Origin: Salvator merianae | Lineage: Eukaryota > Chordata > Lepidosauria > Squamata > Teiidae | Length of the DNA: 64,000 nucleotides | Assembly (NCBI GenBank): GCA_003586115.2 | Contig: QVOM02000025.1 | Coordinates: 49,606,582 to 49,670,581 of the forward strand | Direction: 5' to 3' | In this document: in pieces, positions 23,363-34,120 of the stretch | Position numbering within the stretch: position 1 is the stretch's first letter | How the letters are laid out: each line of letters begins with the position of its first letter | The notes under the pieces: generated by a model | Seen by the model: the letters and a program-made list of their open reading frames with translations, nothing else | Told to the model about the DNA's origin: nothing | The model's database searches: none | Program-made: the position numbers and the translations under genes

Positions 23363-23559
23363 AGGGGCTGAAGCTTAGGTGTAATGCAAACTGCCTGGAA
23401 AGCAGAGGGTTGCCAGTTTGATCACCAGACTTTCCCCAGAAGTTGGCAATGACAAATTATTTCTGTACCTTTGGCAAGAAAACTGCATAGGGGTGCCTGT
23501 TAAGGTGTCCATGCAGTCAACCAGGAGTCGGCCATGACTCAATGGTACCAGCAACAACA
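23363..23559 (+). mobile_element. tRNA-derived SINE, Squam1-like, copy 2
   Basis: Same plan as the SINE at 12031-12215, here on the plus strand. A decayed A-box region 'AGCTTAGGTGTAATGCAAAC' is followed by 'CTGGAAAGCAGAGGGTTGCC' and a B-box-like 'AGTTTGATCACC'. The tail then has 'GGCAAGAAAACTGCATAGGG' and 'GAGTCGGCCATGACTCAATG'. It sits inside R1 copy A and is absent at the matching point of copy B, so it was inserted after the two copies separated. Confidence 0.7.
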
Positions 23560-24629
23560 TACCTCACTTTGCCAATACTGAGAGGTAAGAAGATAGTCAC
23601 AGCACTGGAGCTTCTACCTTCCCTTAAGTCTAACACTTCAAGCTTTACAATCTTCCCAGTAGTTTGTGGGTGTTTGTGCGTGTTTGTGCATGTTTGTGCT
23701 TTATTGCCTTTGTTCACCACAGAGAAGATCTTCCCTAATTAAGACCCCAAGAAAATTATAATTCCCTCTATTCTAAGCAGGTTCTCTCTGTATTATACTT
23801 TATGTTCGATTCATATTAAGTGATCTCTTCTTTCCTTTTGTCTTAACATGGATCTCCTTCTCCCTCCTTTTTTCCCCCAGTTTGGTACTTTAATGAAAAA
23901 AATTTTTTTTATATGAAAAAAGGTATTTTGTGGCTTTGTGTAGTCAGCCCAATATGTTGCAGGGACACAGTTGATGAAGTAGTGTATGGGGAGGAACAAC
24001 TGATGATTCAAACCAGGGAAACATGGTGGAAGATTTCATTACATTGAGGGGCTCTGATTTACAGTGCCAACTCTCCAAGCTGCATTTTTTGGGGAGAACT
24101 AAGCCTTATTTTAATTCTGCTAGTTCTTGCCTAATGAACATTTTCAATTGGCCAAGAAAATTCTCATACTGGTGTGCCTTGCTGAACTCTTTATTTTGTT
24201 TCCTTGTTTCCTTAATCATGCACTTCATTCTTGGCTTCCTGACCTTGTGTCCTTTTACTGTAATCATACTTTGGATCTATGACTGTAATAAACATTTGGA
24301 TTTGATTTGATAAAATAGTCACAATGAATCTCTCTCTCTTCTCCTACAAGCTACAAATACCATTTGACTAATTCATACTTCCTTGGGTGTGGTTTAAAGT
24401 ATCTTCCTGCTATAAGTTACAAGTTGCCATTTGACTAATTTGCTGACCTTTGAAAGTGTTTTATTTTTGTCACTTACTTTAATTATTGCTGTTTGCTATG
24501 CAGTTACATTATTTCCTATGAGCCTTTTGAACTACAGTAAATAAAGTTTGTATTAAGATCAGCCAAGTGTTTCCCTCTCACTAGGGATCTGCCCCAATTG
24601 ATTACCAGTTAACCAAACCATCTTTCCTT

Positions 24630-25646
24630 AAAAATCCTACATGTTTGTGGGAAAATTGCTCAAAACATAGTTTTTAAATAGTTTTATGAATCATCTTGAT
24701 AATAAACAAGCAATTAATAGAGACTGAACATAATTTGACAAAGTGATATATATAGATATATAGATATATCCTCTCTCAAAGGTTTGACCTCAGTAACCTA
24801 TAGGGTAATGACAGAATTACAATCAACCCCTTTCCAACTAAAGAAAATATGGGGAAAAGATCTAGGACAAAAGATTATAGATCAAACTTGGAAAATATAA
24901 ATTAATAACCAAAGATGACTGAAATCAACTAAATGAAAGATCTTTATTTGAAAATGGTACACAGATTGTGTTAGAACACCATTTCAATTGGCTCAAATTA
25001 GACATGATTTCAGCACACAATGTTGGCAATTTTACATACATATGTGTTGGGATTGCCTCCAAGCACTCAATTTTTGGAAGATAGTAAAGGAAGATGTGTA
25101 TATATATAGATAGATTATATAGATATATAAATATATAGATATATAGATGAATACAAAAGATAAATATACAAATTTTTCATTAATGAATATGACTTTGCCA
25201 AATGAGCAGCTGTTACACTTTCTGGTATATGCAGCAAAAATAGTAACAACTCAAAACTGGGAAAGTGCAGAGGCACTATAAAGAGGGGTGTGGTATAAAG
25301 TGGGAAGTGAGATGGATGGTTCAGAACAGGTTGATAAGGTTTTAAAAATATGGATATCATTGTTGTAAGTGTTACCAGACTTGAAACATTTAGATTTTCC
25401 TGAAACAAAAGTTATTTCTCAAGTAGATTTCATAACACAGTTTTTGTCAGAAATAAAGTAAATGATCTGTCCAGGCAGGAGAAAGAGAGGATAAGCAGCG
25501 GAAGGGTATGGGATTTGTTTTTTGTTGTTATATTTTGTGTTTTTTACTGGTGTTGGCATGCATGATCTATAAAACTGATAAAATTTGCACCAAAAAAAAG
25601 AGATTTTTTTAAATTTAATTAAATAAAAATTCCTACATGTTTGTGG
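24630..25646 (+). pseudogene. LINE-1 insertion with target duplication inside R1 copy A
   Basis: An R1 segment of about 21 bp (AAAAATCCTACATGTTTGTG plus G) occurs at 24630-24650 and again at 25625-25646. Weaker similarity continues for about 20 bases further, as expected for a retrotransposition duplication. Between them, plus-strand frames read WGKDLGQKIIDQTW, KWYTDCVRTPFQLAQIRHDF, CWQFYIHMCWDC, LLHFLVYAAKIVTTQNWE and FPETKVISQVDFITQFLSEI. These are L1 ORF2 C-terminal blocks, with stops and gaps between them. TAGATA-rich patches lie at 24750-24770 and 25095-25148. The copy is dead and 5'-truncated. Confidence 0.75.
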
Positions 25647-25706
25647 CAACACTGCTAAAAAAATATACATTCAGAGCAGTTCTCATAACAATACCTATTA
25701 TGAAAT
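25647..25706 (+). repeat. end of R1 copy A after the L1 insertion
   Basis: The words 'ACTGCTAAAAAAATATACATT', 'AGAGCAGTTCTCATAAC' correspond to 'ATGCTAAAATATATGTCT' and 'AGAGCAGTTCCCATAAC' at 41436-41475 in copy B. This gives the last stretch of shared sequence between the two copies. Confidence 0.6.
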
Positions 25707-27107
25707 AAAAGCTACTTGTTTCAAGGTAGAGTCTTCCAAGTCACTTTTCCATTCAAGCACAATAACTGAGGTTTTGTAACGGTTTGGTTTTTAAAGTACA
25801 AAAATGTGGACTTAAACAAAGCCTTAGTTAAAGCTTTGGTTTTAAATTTTGAAATTGCAGCTGTGGTTAGGTTTATTTTATACAGGTTATTTGAATGAAC
25901 CTCAGAACAGGAAGCATAATTTACAATATACTCCTTAACTGGTCTTCTTTTCCAGCTACATTCCATCTTACTAACTCTTCTATGCAAACATTTCCCTAGT
26001 GCCCCATTCACAGCTTTGGTTTGCAAATATAATGTTACTTAGGACAATGCCTCTTAAGAACAGCAAAAGCATAGGTTAAGAGAATGGTATGACTGAAATG
26101 CATTCAAGAACTCTATATAAATCCAAAAACGGTGTAGTTGACAGTAATAGCAAGATATTTTTAAGAAATAATGCACCAGGGCTTTGAGTATGCTACTTCC
26201 AGCAAATATAACTATACATTCTTAAGTAACTTCAAATTCATATTACTGTTTAGGATTGTCATGGGACATACGTACCAAATGTAAACACACTTTAAAGCAC
26301 GTGAAGGGTAAAGTTTGCATTTTATTCATAGCAAGCTGTAAAAAATCTACCAAGAGATTTTGTTAAAAGTGTTGCCAAATATGCATTGAGTTGTTTATTT
26401 GTGAAAGTCAGAACAAAACATTGTAGAGACTGACTATTTGGAAACAAATTAAAGTCAAACACAAGAGTTTTAGAAAATGTCCTGGATCCTACTGGAAAAG
26501 TTGCATTTTGACAGCTGCCTTTCATATGATATTTAATTAGATGACTGACAGATAACAAAACTTTTCATGATTTTAACATTTATCCTTCATTGCTTCTCCC
26601 CTCTAATTGCAAATATAAATATGCATGGGTTTTTTTTTACAGGTTTTCAAATTCTTTTTGAGTGATCTTAATATTACTCATAGTACCTTATGTAAGCTTC
26701 ACTGATTTTACATGCTACTTTGAGATTGCAATGTCTTACAAATTGAATGAATAAAAATGTGTATGTGTATCTCATTTCCGTTGGTCATAAGAAGGAGTCT
26801 GAAACACCAAAGCTCAAATGTTTAACTCTGTCTTGCCATTATTATCTTTGGTCTTGAGATGATAAAGCATGAAAACATGGAGGATGAGCTGACATATCTT
26901 TTTATATATAAAAAAGGATTTATTGTATTGTAGGTAAATTATCTGCTATATAGCATACCAATAATGCAACACAGTATAAGATCAGGATTAAACAGGCTGG
27001 TAGAAGCAATGGTGATCTGTTGCTGAAGTGACAGGCTCCTTAAGGAGCTTAGCACAGTAGCCTGTCACAGATGTAGTATTGGAGCAGGACATGTGGCATT
27101 TTATGAC
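25707..27107. other. unique-looking noncoding DNA; candidate conserved block at 26390-26600
   Basis: No transposon ends or protein motifs. The segment 26390-26600 is dense in words often found in developmental enhancers: CAGCTG (E-box), CATATG, TTTAATTAG, ATGACTGACAG (MEIS/PBX-like) and AGATAA. These are short matches and prove nothing alone. A (TTTTTTTT)AC run at 26630-26640 and a TATATA patch at 26903-26910 are minor. Confidence 0.4.
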
Positions 27108-27398
27108 AACATATCTACACAAACCATTTTTTCTGATTCAGTTCAATTAAAACAAAATGCTCCTTTCTTTGTTCTGAATTCAAACTTTTTCTTTGAACAT
27201 CCATGGTGTTCGATTTGATTCAAACACTTTCAAACACCATGAACTCAGGTTGGACAGGATGTGTTTGATAGGATCATCTGGTTCAAAATCAAACTCTGTT
27301 TTTGAACAAGCAGGTTGTTTGGTTTTGAACTCAAACCTTTTGAATTCCCCTGTTCGATCTGAACTGGTTTGAACCTGAACCAATTCAGCACATCTCTA
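27108..27398. mobile_element. decayed small hAT (TAGGGATGTGCAC family)
   Basis: The right end reads CAGCACATCTCTA (complement TAGAGATGTGCTG). The left end AACATATCTACACAAACC is a decayed form of the family terminus. The body is rich in GGTTTGAACC, TTCAAAC and GAACC words, as in the element at 8508. No target duplication is convincing, and the left border is approximate. Confidence 0.55.
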
Positions 27399-30185
27399 AT
27401 TTCTATGTTGAGTGTGAACAGCAGGTGCCTGCAACTATGTAACTCCTGTGTTATGGCAGCAGAATTCTGCTTATTTATTTTGCCCCCATCTGAATAAAGC
27501 CTAAGTGTTAAGAAGAAAGAAAAAGAAAATATTTTTGGACAGTTTTCATGGGCTGGGGAAACAAGGCAAGTAAATGTTTGGAATGGTAATGTGAAGAAAA
27601 GGTGGGATCATATGCTCTTTTCAATAGTGTCAGTGCTTCAACTCTTTTCATGTTCTGATGTGCAGTTTCAAATCTCTCTCTTTTTTTTAAACACAGAGGG
27701 GAGGAAAATGTTCTGCCCTGCTATGGGCTCTTCAGAGAAAAGATGGGATGAAAGTATCATAAATAAATAACATGGGAACACTAACAAATTGATTAAGTTG
27801 AAAAGAGATCCTAAGAAAATAGAAGGAAGGGAGGAAGGAAGGGAGGGAGGGAGGGAGGGAGGGAGGGAGGAAGGAAGGAATGAAGGAAGGAATGAAGGAA
27901 GGAAGGAAGGAAGGAAGGAAGGAAGGAAGGAAGGAAGGAAGGAAGGAAGGAAGGAAGGAAGGTCTTAACATTAAAGTATATATCTAAGCATTTATTCTAC
28001 ATCCATATCCTTGTTTTGTTAGCATCTCAGGTTTTCACATTATAAAGTTATCTTTATTATTTTATGTATACTCTTCCAGCTTTATTTATAATAAATATTC
28101 TTGCAAAATGTGTGTGTATGCATTATGCACACCCTATAAAAGTTATATACTGAACAGCCTGCAATTACTTGCACTATGGGGCAGTGGAAAGACGGGAAGA
28201 GACATTTCCATAAGTGCTTTGAAAACAAAGAAGTGCAGGAATGCACTCTGAGAGTGTATATAAATTTACTAGGTTTTAAGATATCATATATTAAGATAGT
28301 TTCAGGAGCCTCCCTGATTCCATAAGTGCCTGCTGTTTCGACATTTCAATATTTTCTTTACAACTCATAATTAGCATGCCAGTGCATAGCAAAAGTGACA
28401 AGTAAAATTATCCTTTAAGAGCATTAAAATATTCTCTGGATAAACTATTATATTAAAATATGTCTGAGCAGTATTTTTCCCCCTTCTCTTCTAGGTCATA
28501 AAATTATTACTTTTAGAAGCAGAAATTACCATGAATTAAGTCTTCATTTCTATTTTTTTTCTCCCTGAGGGGACACTATATATTCTTTGGAAAAAGAATG
28601 CTTTAAAATAAAATCACTATGCCTTTGAATAACTTCAAAATATCAGCTACCAGCCATCTGATTGGAAAGGAACAATGCTTCCATTTTAAAAGACCTGATA
28701 ATCTAAGATATTCTCTTCTTAGGACTCTGTTTAAATCCATAAAAAAAAAATAGTTACACCTGCCATTCCACTGATATAAAGTCCATGGGCACAATTGATG
28801 GCTGAAGGAGGTTTGGATACCACAGATTTCAGCCCCTTCCTTAACCATGTCCCTGGGAACAGCCCTGATCAGGGATTTAAACTGATGTAAGTTAAATGAA
28901 TGTATGCTTTATTGGTTATATCTACACTTACTATTGTGGGTGCCTTATTGAAGGGGCTAGGATGTTTTGTTTCCATTTTTGGCAGCAGGAAGCACCTACG
29001 GTGTCCTCTTCAGGAGTGTGACATTTGCATGTGGCACCTGGGAGTGAAAGGTGTAGTATCACACTCTTTGGAGGAGCTCTTCATTTGCTACATCAAGAAG
29101 AAACTTCACAAACTGGAAAGGCAATGCAGAAGGGCCTGTCAATGAGACAAATGAAGCACTTTTGCCTAGGCACCTTCCACCAGATCATTCCACCCTTGCT
29201 GTGTACACACTGTCAATGAGGAATGTGGATTTTCTGCCATGAATGAGAGTTTCCAGCTCAGGCAAGGAAGGTATTAGGAGCTAGCAATTTCATGTGTTGG
29301 ATTTGGATAGAGACAGCTTGTCAGGAGCATACCTAGTCTGTTCTCGTCCACCTTAAAAGGCATAACAATATTTTCTCAATGGTAAAGGCATCTGAAATTC
29401 AAGGTCCAGGACTTCAGTATCAAGTCATATTTTGATACAATTGGTTTCCTATTCATGTTTCTTTTTTCCTCAATTCTATTTTGTTTACCTAGCCCTGTAT
29501 ATTGCCTGATTTCTCCTTAATCTCTATACTTTCATTTCCTAGACCTTTAAGTGTTAAGCCAACAGTCTGAACTTCAAGTCTTCAGACCCAGTTTCTTTAG
29601 TGGTAAATTGATTTGACATCCCCCCGCCCCCAGCTCAAACTATTTGACTAATTATCAGTTTTGACTTTCCTCCCATATTTGTCTATAGCGATCAGTTAAG
29701 TGTTTTCCTATTTTTTCTAAAGTCCTGATTCATGTGTGCACTTTGCCTTTTGGCTAAGCCATATAAAGACTTTGTGTTACCTCTCAGGAGATCATCTGAT
29801 TCTTGAAGAGATCTCTGTTTTTCTGTTATCAAGTTTCTCTGCTCCATTTGTGCCAATCCTTATGTTAGTGCCTTGTGACCCATCCAGCTTTCTACCCTTC
29901 AAACTGACAAATGGCTCTACCTTAACATCGTTGCCAAACATCTTTTCTACTGCCACTGGTCCAGGTTACTCATGCCTTAACTCTTTCAATGCACTGCCAG
30001 TTTCAACCCTGCCTCTAACAACTCAAACTACTGTTTGTTAAGTCTCTCCTCTCAGTTGCAAGCAACTTACCTGAGACACCATTCTTCTGGGCTCATTAAA
30101 TGGCACAAATGAAACGAGTCCTTTCTGGGCCATTTCATGTGTATTGCGTAATCACCTGGGCAGAAACTTTGCCTATGTTCACATG
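27399..30185. repeat. unidentified DNA with a (GGAA)n tract at 27821-27962
   Basis: A 140-base polypurine tract of GGAA and GGGA units occupies 27821-27962. A preceding short piece 'CTTCAGAGAAAAGATGGGATG' plus 'ATAAATAAATAA' near 27728-27770 resembles a LINE/SINE tail. The segment 28300-28460 looks single-copy and AT-rich with TAATTAGCAT words. Further on (28900-30185) no element end or protein family was recognised; the frames at 28900-29145 and 29736-30041 are unsupported as genes. Confidence 0.6.
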
Positions 30186-30475
30186 TAGCTAATAGCCTTC
30201 TCTGTGGCATTCCCACAGCTATGGATAGCATCTACATGGAGACATGCCAGGCACCAACTTGATATGTTTTTGGGCCCTAGGTAAAACATATCTTTTACCC
30301 AGGCCTTTGATGAAAAGTTTCTTCTGAATGTAGTCCTGCCAGGGCAGGAGGAAGGGAGGGAGAGAGTGTGAGAGAGTTATATTTTAAACATATTTTTGTG
30401 CTTGTATTTTTATCATATGCTTTGACCTGCCCTGGGACTTTTGGTGAAGAGCAGAATACAAATGCAATTAACAAC
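30186..30475 (+). pseudogene. L2-clade LINE ORF2 C-terminus and 3' tail
   Basis: The plus strand at about 30195-30310 reads AFSVAFPQLW and then, after frame breaks, NISFTQAFD. This is the layout of the C-terminal end of L2-clade LINE proteins (FSVA-PRLWN ... LKTYLF-AF). Downstream, 'TGACCTGCCCTGGGACTTTTGG', 'GAGCAGAATACAAATGCAAT' and ATAAT units form the 3' tail. The complement of this tail begins the minus-strand repeats at 17205 and 43948. The copy is decayed and has lost all of the reverse transcriptase. Confidence 0.65.
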
Positions 30476-31098
30476 AATAATAATGGAACAGCACAAAAGC
30501 ACCCTAGAAAAAAATAGCCTGTGGCCTTCATGTTCTCATTCCGTCTCTAACCCACATTTCCAAGCCTAGGATGTTCAAGAAGTGGGGAGGGACAGAACGT
30601 CATGCGAATAATCCCACCTACAATCCATTTTTAAACTGCCTCACAGGTACTCTTTTTTACTGTATCTGAACACAGCTTTTGATTGGCTTTTGATGTTTGC
30701 CAGGAATGAGGTGGGGATCACATTCCCTCCCCCAAAAAGCCTTTTTTCTTGTCTGTGTGGAGGTTTGGATATGCATTACATAATATATTTTAGTAGTAGC
30801 AATAGTACGTTATTGTGGTAACTGTTGGTGAGGGAAATACTGTGTGCCTTTCCCCACCTTCCTTACTCAAATCTACTAAAGACTCCCAAGACCAGATGGT
30901 TTGTCCCTCAAACTTACTATCTTCTGGCACATTTTTGATAGCAACAGCTTTGTGAGAAACTTGCATTTTTGTCAATACTACCTAGCTTGATATTTAATTG
31001 GGGCCAATACAAATATCTCAACATTTCTTTTCCATGCTATCTTGTAGATTTAAAATGCCTAGAATAATCATAATCCCATGTAACACAAATGGAAAACT
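30476..31098. other. no gene recognised
   Basis: AT-rich sequence, with the octamer GGAAAACT at 31091-31098 forming the left target duplication of the next MITE. The frame 30790-30975 has no known domain. Confidence 0.55.
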
Positions 31099-31524
31099 AA
31101 GGCCGTGTTCACACTTTCTGTTTTCTACCGTTCTAAGGTGGAACAAACTCTGCAGTACAGTGGCCATTCCCAATGCAAAGGTGGTAACAGTCCAGAAGCA
31201 GGCTTCCAGCACTCACAGTGTGAATACCAGCTGCTCACCATGTCAGCAGCCATGGAAACATCAAGCTGCTGCCATAGCAACCGGGGACATAACACATGAC
31301 TACGCAGACACAGACACATCACGACCTGCAGTGTTCACACCCAGAAGTAGGTGTGAATGCTGCTTACCCAGTACAGCTATGGACAATGATTTAGTTCTTA
31401 ACAGCTAGTAGCCTTTGGGAATGTCTGCAGATGCTCCCAAACACTACGGCCTCTGCAGAGTGTGGATGCACTGTGCTAGTGAGCATCCAGACACTCACTA
31501 ACACTAAAGTGCAAACAGGCCCTA
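31099..31524 (-). mobile_element. hAT-like MITE family 1, copy 3
   Basis: 426 bp. The left end is AAGGCCGTGTTCACACTTTC. The complement of the right end is TAGGGCCTGTTTGCACTTTA. Flanking octamers GGAAAACT (31091-31098) and AGAAAACT (31525-31532) match at 7 of 8. A hairpin TTCTACC (31123-31129) with GGTGGAA (31137-31143, one G-T pair) lies just inside the left end. The body is the reverse complement of copy 1 at 4476. The four overlapping frames inside (64 to 136 codons) are chance. Confidence 0.78.
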
Positions 31525-31690
31525 AGAAAACTTTCCTAATTAGAATGGCTTCAGTATTAACACATGTGAGATTGTTAAGCTACTGTTTACCTCTCCTTTT
31601 CATTTTGACTTTTTTTTTCTTTTTCTTTTTTTTGGCAGGTGTCCTAGGCTGTATTCAGACAGGGTAACAAATAAGAGACAGTGGTGGAAG
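31525..31690. mobile_element. possible single terminus of a TAGGCTGCATTCAGACA element
   Basis: At 31645-31662 the words TAGGCTGTATTCAGACAG match the terminus of the MITE at 46173. I find no good opposite end downstream, only a weak CTGTCTGAAGGGACCC at about 32437. It may be a truncated element, or one interrupted by the inverted-repeat element that starts at 31691. A T-rich run is at 31612-31634. Confidence 0.35.
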
Positions 31691-32193
31691 CTTGCTGGGA
31701 CAAAAATTGGTAGCAACTCAACATGGTTTTGGTAGCAACTCAACAGTCTGTTCAAAGACCATGGAAAGACTAGGGGAAAGGATACTTTGGGCAATAACAC
31801 TCTCCAAGCGTCCCAGCAATGTATTCCCCCAGTTTACCAGTTTACCAGTGGGATGGCCTATCTTGACACAACAATGGACTATTTCACTGTATTTACAGTT
31901 TCAAAGCATGCCACACAGTCATAAAAGATTACACATCATTGATGGGTCATGTAACAGGCCTAGAGGTGGGGACTGTTGCTGCAATGCCAGTTTTCCTACA
32001 TTTCTCACAAGCTGTTTGAATGCGTATTAGAAACTGTCTGTACTGAGGGTTAAAATCAAAGGAACCTGGGTCTGCAACAATCAGTCTAGGGGACTTTCCA
32101 AATGTGGGAGATGTGACAGCATCATGCCAGCATCCTGGCAGCGCTGACAAGAAGGCCTGATGCCATGTTGAGTTGCTACCAATGTTTTGTCCC
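31691..32193. mobile_element. inverted-repeat element (~500 bp) of unknown family
   Basis: The left boundary reads GGGACAAAAATTGGTAGCAA, then CTCAACATGG. The right boundary is its inverse, CCATGTTGAGTTGCTACC, then AATGTTTTGTCCC. The inverted ends are about 31 bp and almost perfect. Just inside the left end the phrase TTTTGGTAGCAACTCAAC is repeated a second time. 'AGTTTACC' is tandemly doubled near 31840. The flanks show no clear duplication, and the interior frames (112 codons on plus) match nothing I know. Confidence 0.55.
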
Positions 32194-33165
32194 AAAATGG
32201 CTGATTAAAGGTAGCATGGGACTTCCTGTGGTATCTTAAAACAGCCAACATCTTGCTGAAAGATCCGGTCTCTGATGTGCACAGCACTGGTACAGTGTCA
32301 GAAAGGGTATCTGGGAAATTGCCACTTCTACCAAAAAAAAAAAAAAGGCAGTGGGTTGTGCAGTGAGTTCCTAGACATCCAATCCAGTGCTGTGTAGAAG
32401 CAGGGATCTTTCATAGAGAGTTAGTGTCTTTCCTGTGCTGTCTGAAGGGACCCTGGGGCTCATAGATATGGGCCAAGACTTTATTGAACCTGGTTCTGAT
32501 GGGGGAAAAAAACGCTCTTCTTTGTGGGTTTTTTTCTTTTTTTGTTGTGATTCTGTATTATGTATGTTTTATATTCCTTCTGTTCATAAGAGCTGTATAG
32601 AAGTTTAAGGAGGCTGGTGACAGTGAAATTTCTGGGATGTTTCAGTATCTGAACAGATTGCCAGAAATACAACTCTTATGCAGTGCATTTGATTGTCATA
32701 AGGCACGTGAAACTACTATATGATCTCAACGACTGCCATCTGTCAGGAAAGCAGACATCAGTATATGTAGGCTGGGCTGAAATGCTAAGGTTATGTAGAA
32801 ACAAGATTGGTTATAGAATTCTGGCTACATTATATCTTGATTTCTTGGGTGGTGCCCTGACCTTCCTGACTGACATACAGCACTGAACCAATAGCCTGAC
32901 AAATGCTCATATAGAGACATATCTATCATTCTAGCCTAACACCAATGTTCATCATTTTATTAACTCAGGAGACAGTTCTTGAAAGCAACTAGAGCATGGT
33001 ACAAAACCAAATTCAAGCATGTCCATGTTTCATAGTTTTATAGTAACTAAATGTGCCAGAATATAGTCCAATAATGGTCAGGTATAACCCTGTTCATTTA
33101 TTCTATTATGTAAATTTAGGAAGGGAAAAGATTGGATTATGCGCTCCCGGTCTCCATGTATACAT
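32194..33165. other. no gene recognised
   Basis: Contains an A run of 14 at 32333-32346 and T-rich stretches at 32526-32545. No motif-bearing frame or terminal repeat was found. Confidence 0.5.
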
Positions 33166-33840
33166 TGTAAGGTTTGAACAAGTGCCTGCATTCAAAGCTG
33201 ACTTTCTCCATGCAATCTAGAATATTGCTTCCTCCATCCATAGCTTTCAGAATGAAACCCAAATGTAAACAGCATCATACTATACTGGATCATATCACCT
33301 TCTTAAGCACCTTGCTCAAGAAGACGATACTGGCAATCAGGACACACTGCTGGGTCCAGAGAGAACATCTTATGGAGTGGACACATAGCTGCTTCCTTAA
33401 GGAGAACTCCCACAGGAAGGAATTTACCACTCTCTGGACTCACCTAGCCATTCCACTTCAGCTATCTCTAATTGACCATGATGGTCATAGGTCAAGTAAA
33501 TAAGTGGTTGGGCGAACTTCAACAAGCAACTGTTCTACATTAGCAGACCACAACAAATGAAATTCATTCAAAATAAAATAAGACCAGGCAGTACTCTGGA
33601 CACCTTCACTGGACTACTCTGAGCACTTTTATCTCAAGAGTTTCTTCAATACTTGTTATAACAGCTGCAGATGGTGGCAAGTCCTCTTCCTTCTGACCAG
33701 ATGATATTAACCCCCTTATCACCCAGAAAAGCTCTGCTGAGTGACTATTAGAAGATGTGATGGAGACGGAAAAGTAAACTTTTTTCACTGCCACCATTAG
33801 GCATACTAATGTGCTGTTTCTCTTCTTTGCCAATCAGATA
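33166..33840 (-). pseudogene. L2/CR1-type LINE ORF2 fragment (linker to reverse transcriptase start)
   Basis: The minus strand first reads (33836 down to about 33606) KKVYFSVSITSSNS, SAELFWVIRGLISSGQ and EDLPPSAAVITSIEETL. This matches the layout of the endonuclease-to-reverse-transcriptase linker of L2/CR1-clade LINEs. Further along, one frame reads FLWEFSLRKQ and then IASIVFLSKVLKKVI, recalling the '...NYRPVSNLPFLSKVLEKVV' start of the reverse transcriptase in such elements (family knowledge). Stops and frameshifts make it dead. The family assignment rests on these short matches only. Confidence 0.58.
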
Positions 33841-34120
33841 TACCTTGGAATTTGTTTCACTTGTACTCTAGCCACTAACACTCCTGCTGTATTGGATACA
33901 GGTTCCTGTAATGGCAGCATGACTTGCAATCTCCAAAAGATTATGGAAGAGATTTAGCAAAGATCATGTCAAAAGCCCTAATTGTCTCAAAATTCCAAAG
34001 TGAGGACAGAGCCTTGACAGAAAGACCAGCCACATCAACTGGAAATTCCCATAGATCATTTGGGAATCTATCAGATTTCATGAGTCTCCAGGGGAGGAGT
34101 ATCTGATTGGCTTTTGCAAC
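33841..34120. other. no gene recognised
   Basis: Short unassigned stretch between the LINE fragment and the 34121 element. Nothing recognisable was seen. Confidence 0.5.

Larger units (their letters stand above)
21036..24629 (+). repeat. unidentified long repeat R1, copy A (interrupted)
   Basis: This region aligns in order with 38806-41485. Shared words include ACCAGAACCCTGGGATCTGG, 'GAAGGTGACACTTAAA', 'GGGTGAAAATAGTTGC', 'CACTGGGTCCAGTACAT', 'TCATATTAAGTGATCTC', 'GTTTGTATTAAGATCAGCC' and 'CCAGTTAACCAAACCA'. Divergence is high, so it is an old dispersed family and not a recent duplication. Copy A contains a MITE with a nested hAT (21701-23211) and a SINE (23363-23559). It continues past an inserted L1 to about 25706. 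No coding motif was recognised. A 10-bp unit GTGTTTGTGC is repeated three times at 23671-23700, where copy B has a pure TG tract. Confidence 0.7.

Noticed and set aside
12031..23559. tRNA genes at 12031-12215 and 23363-23559
   Set aside because: Only A- and B-box-like words are present, followed by a SINE body; no foldable tRNA with anticodon arm.
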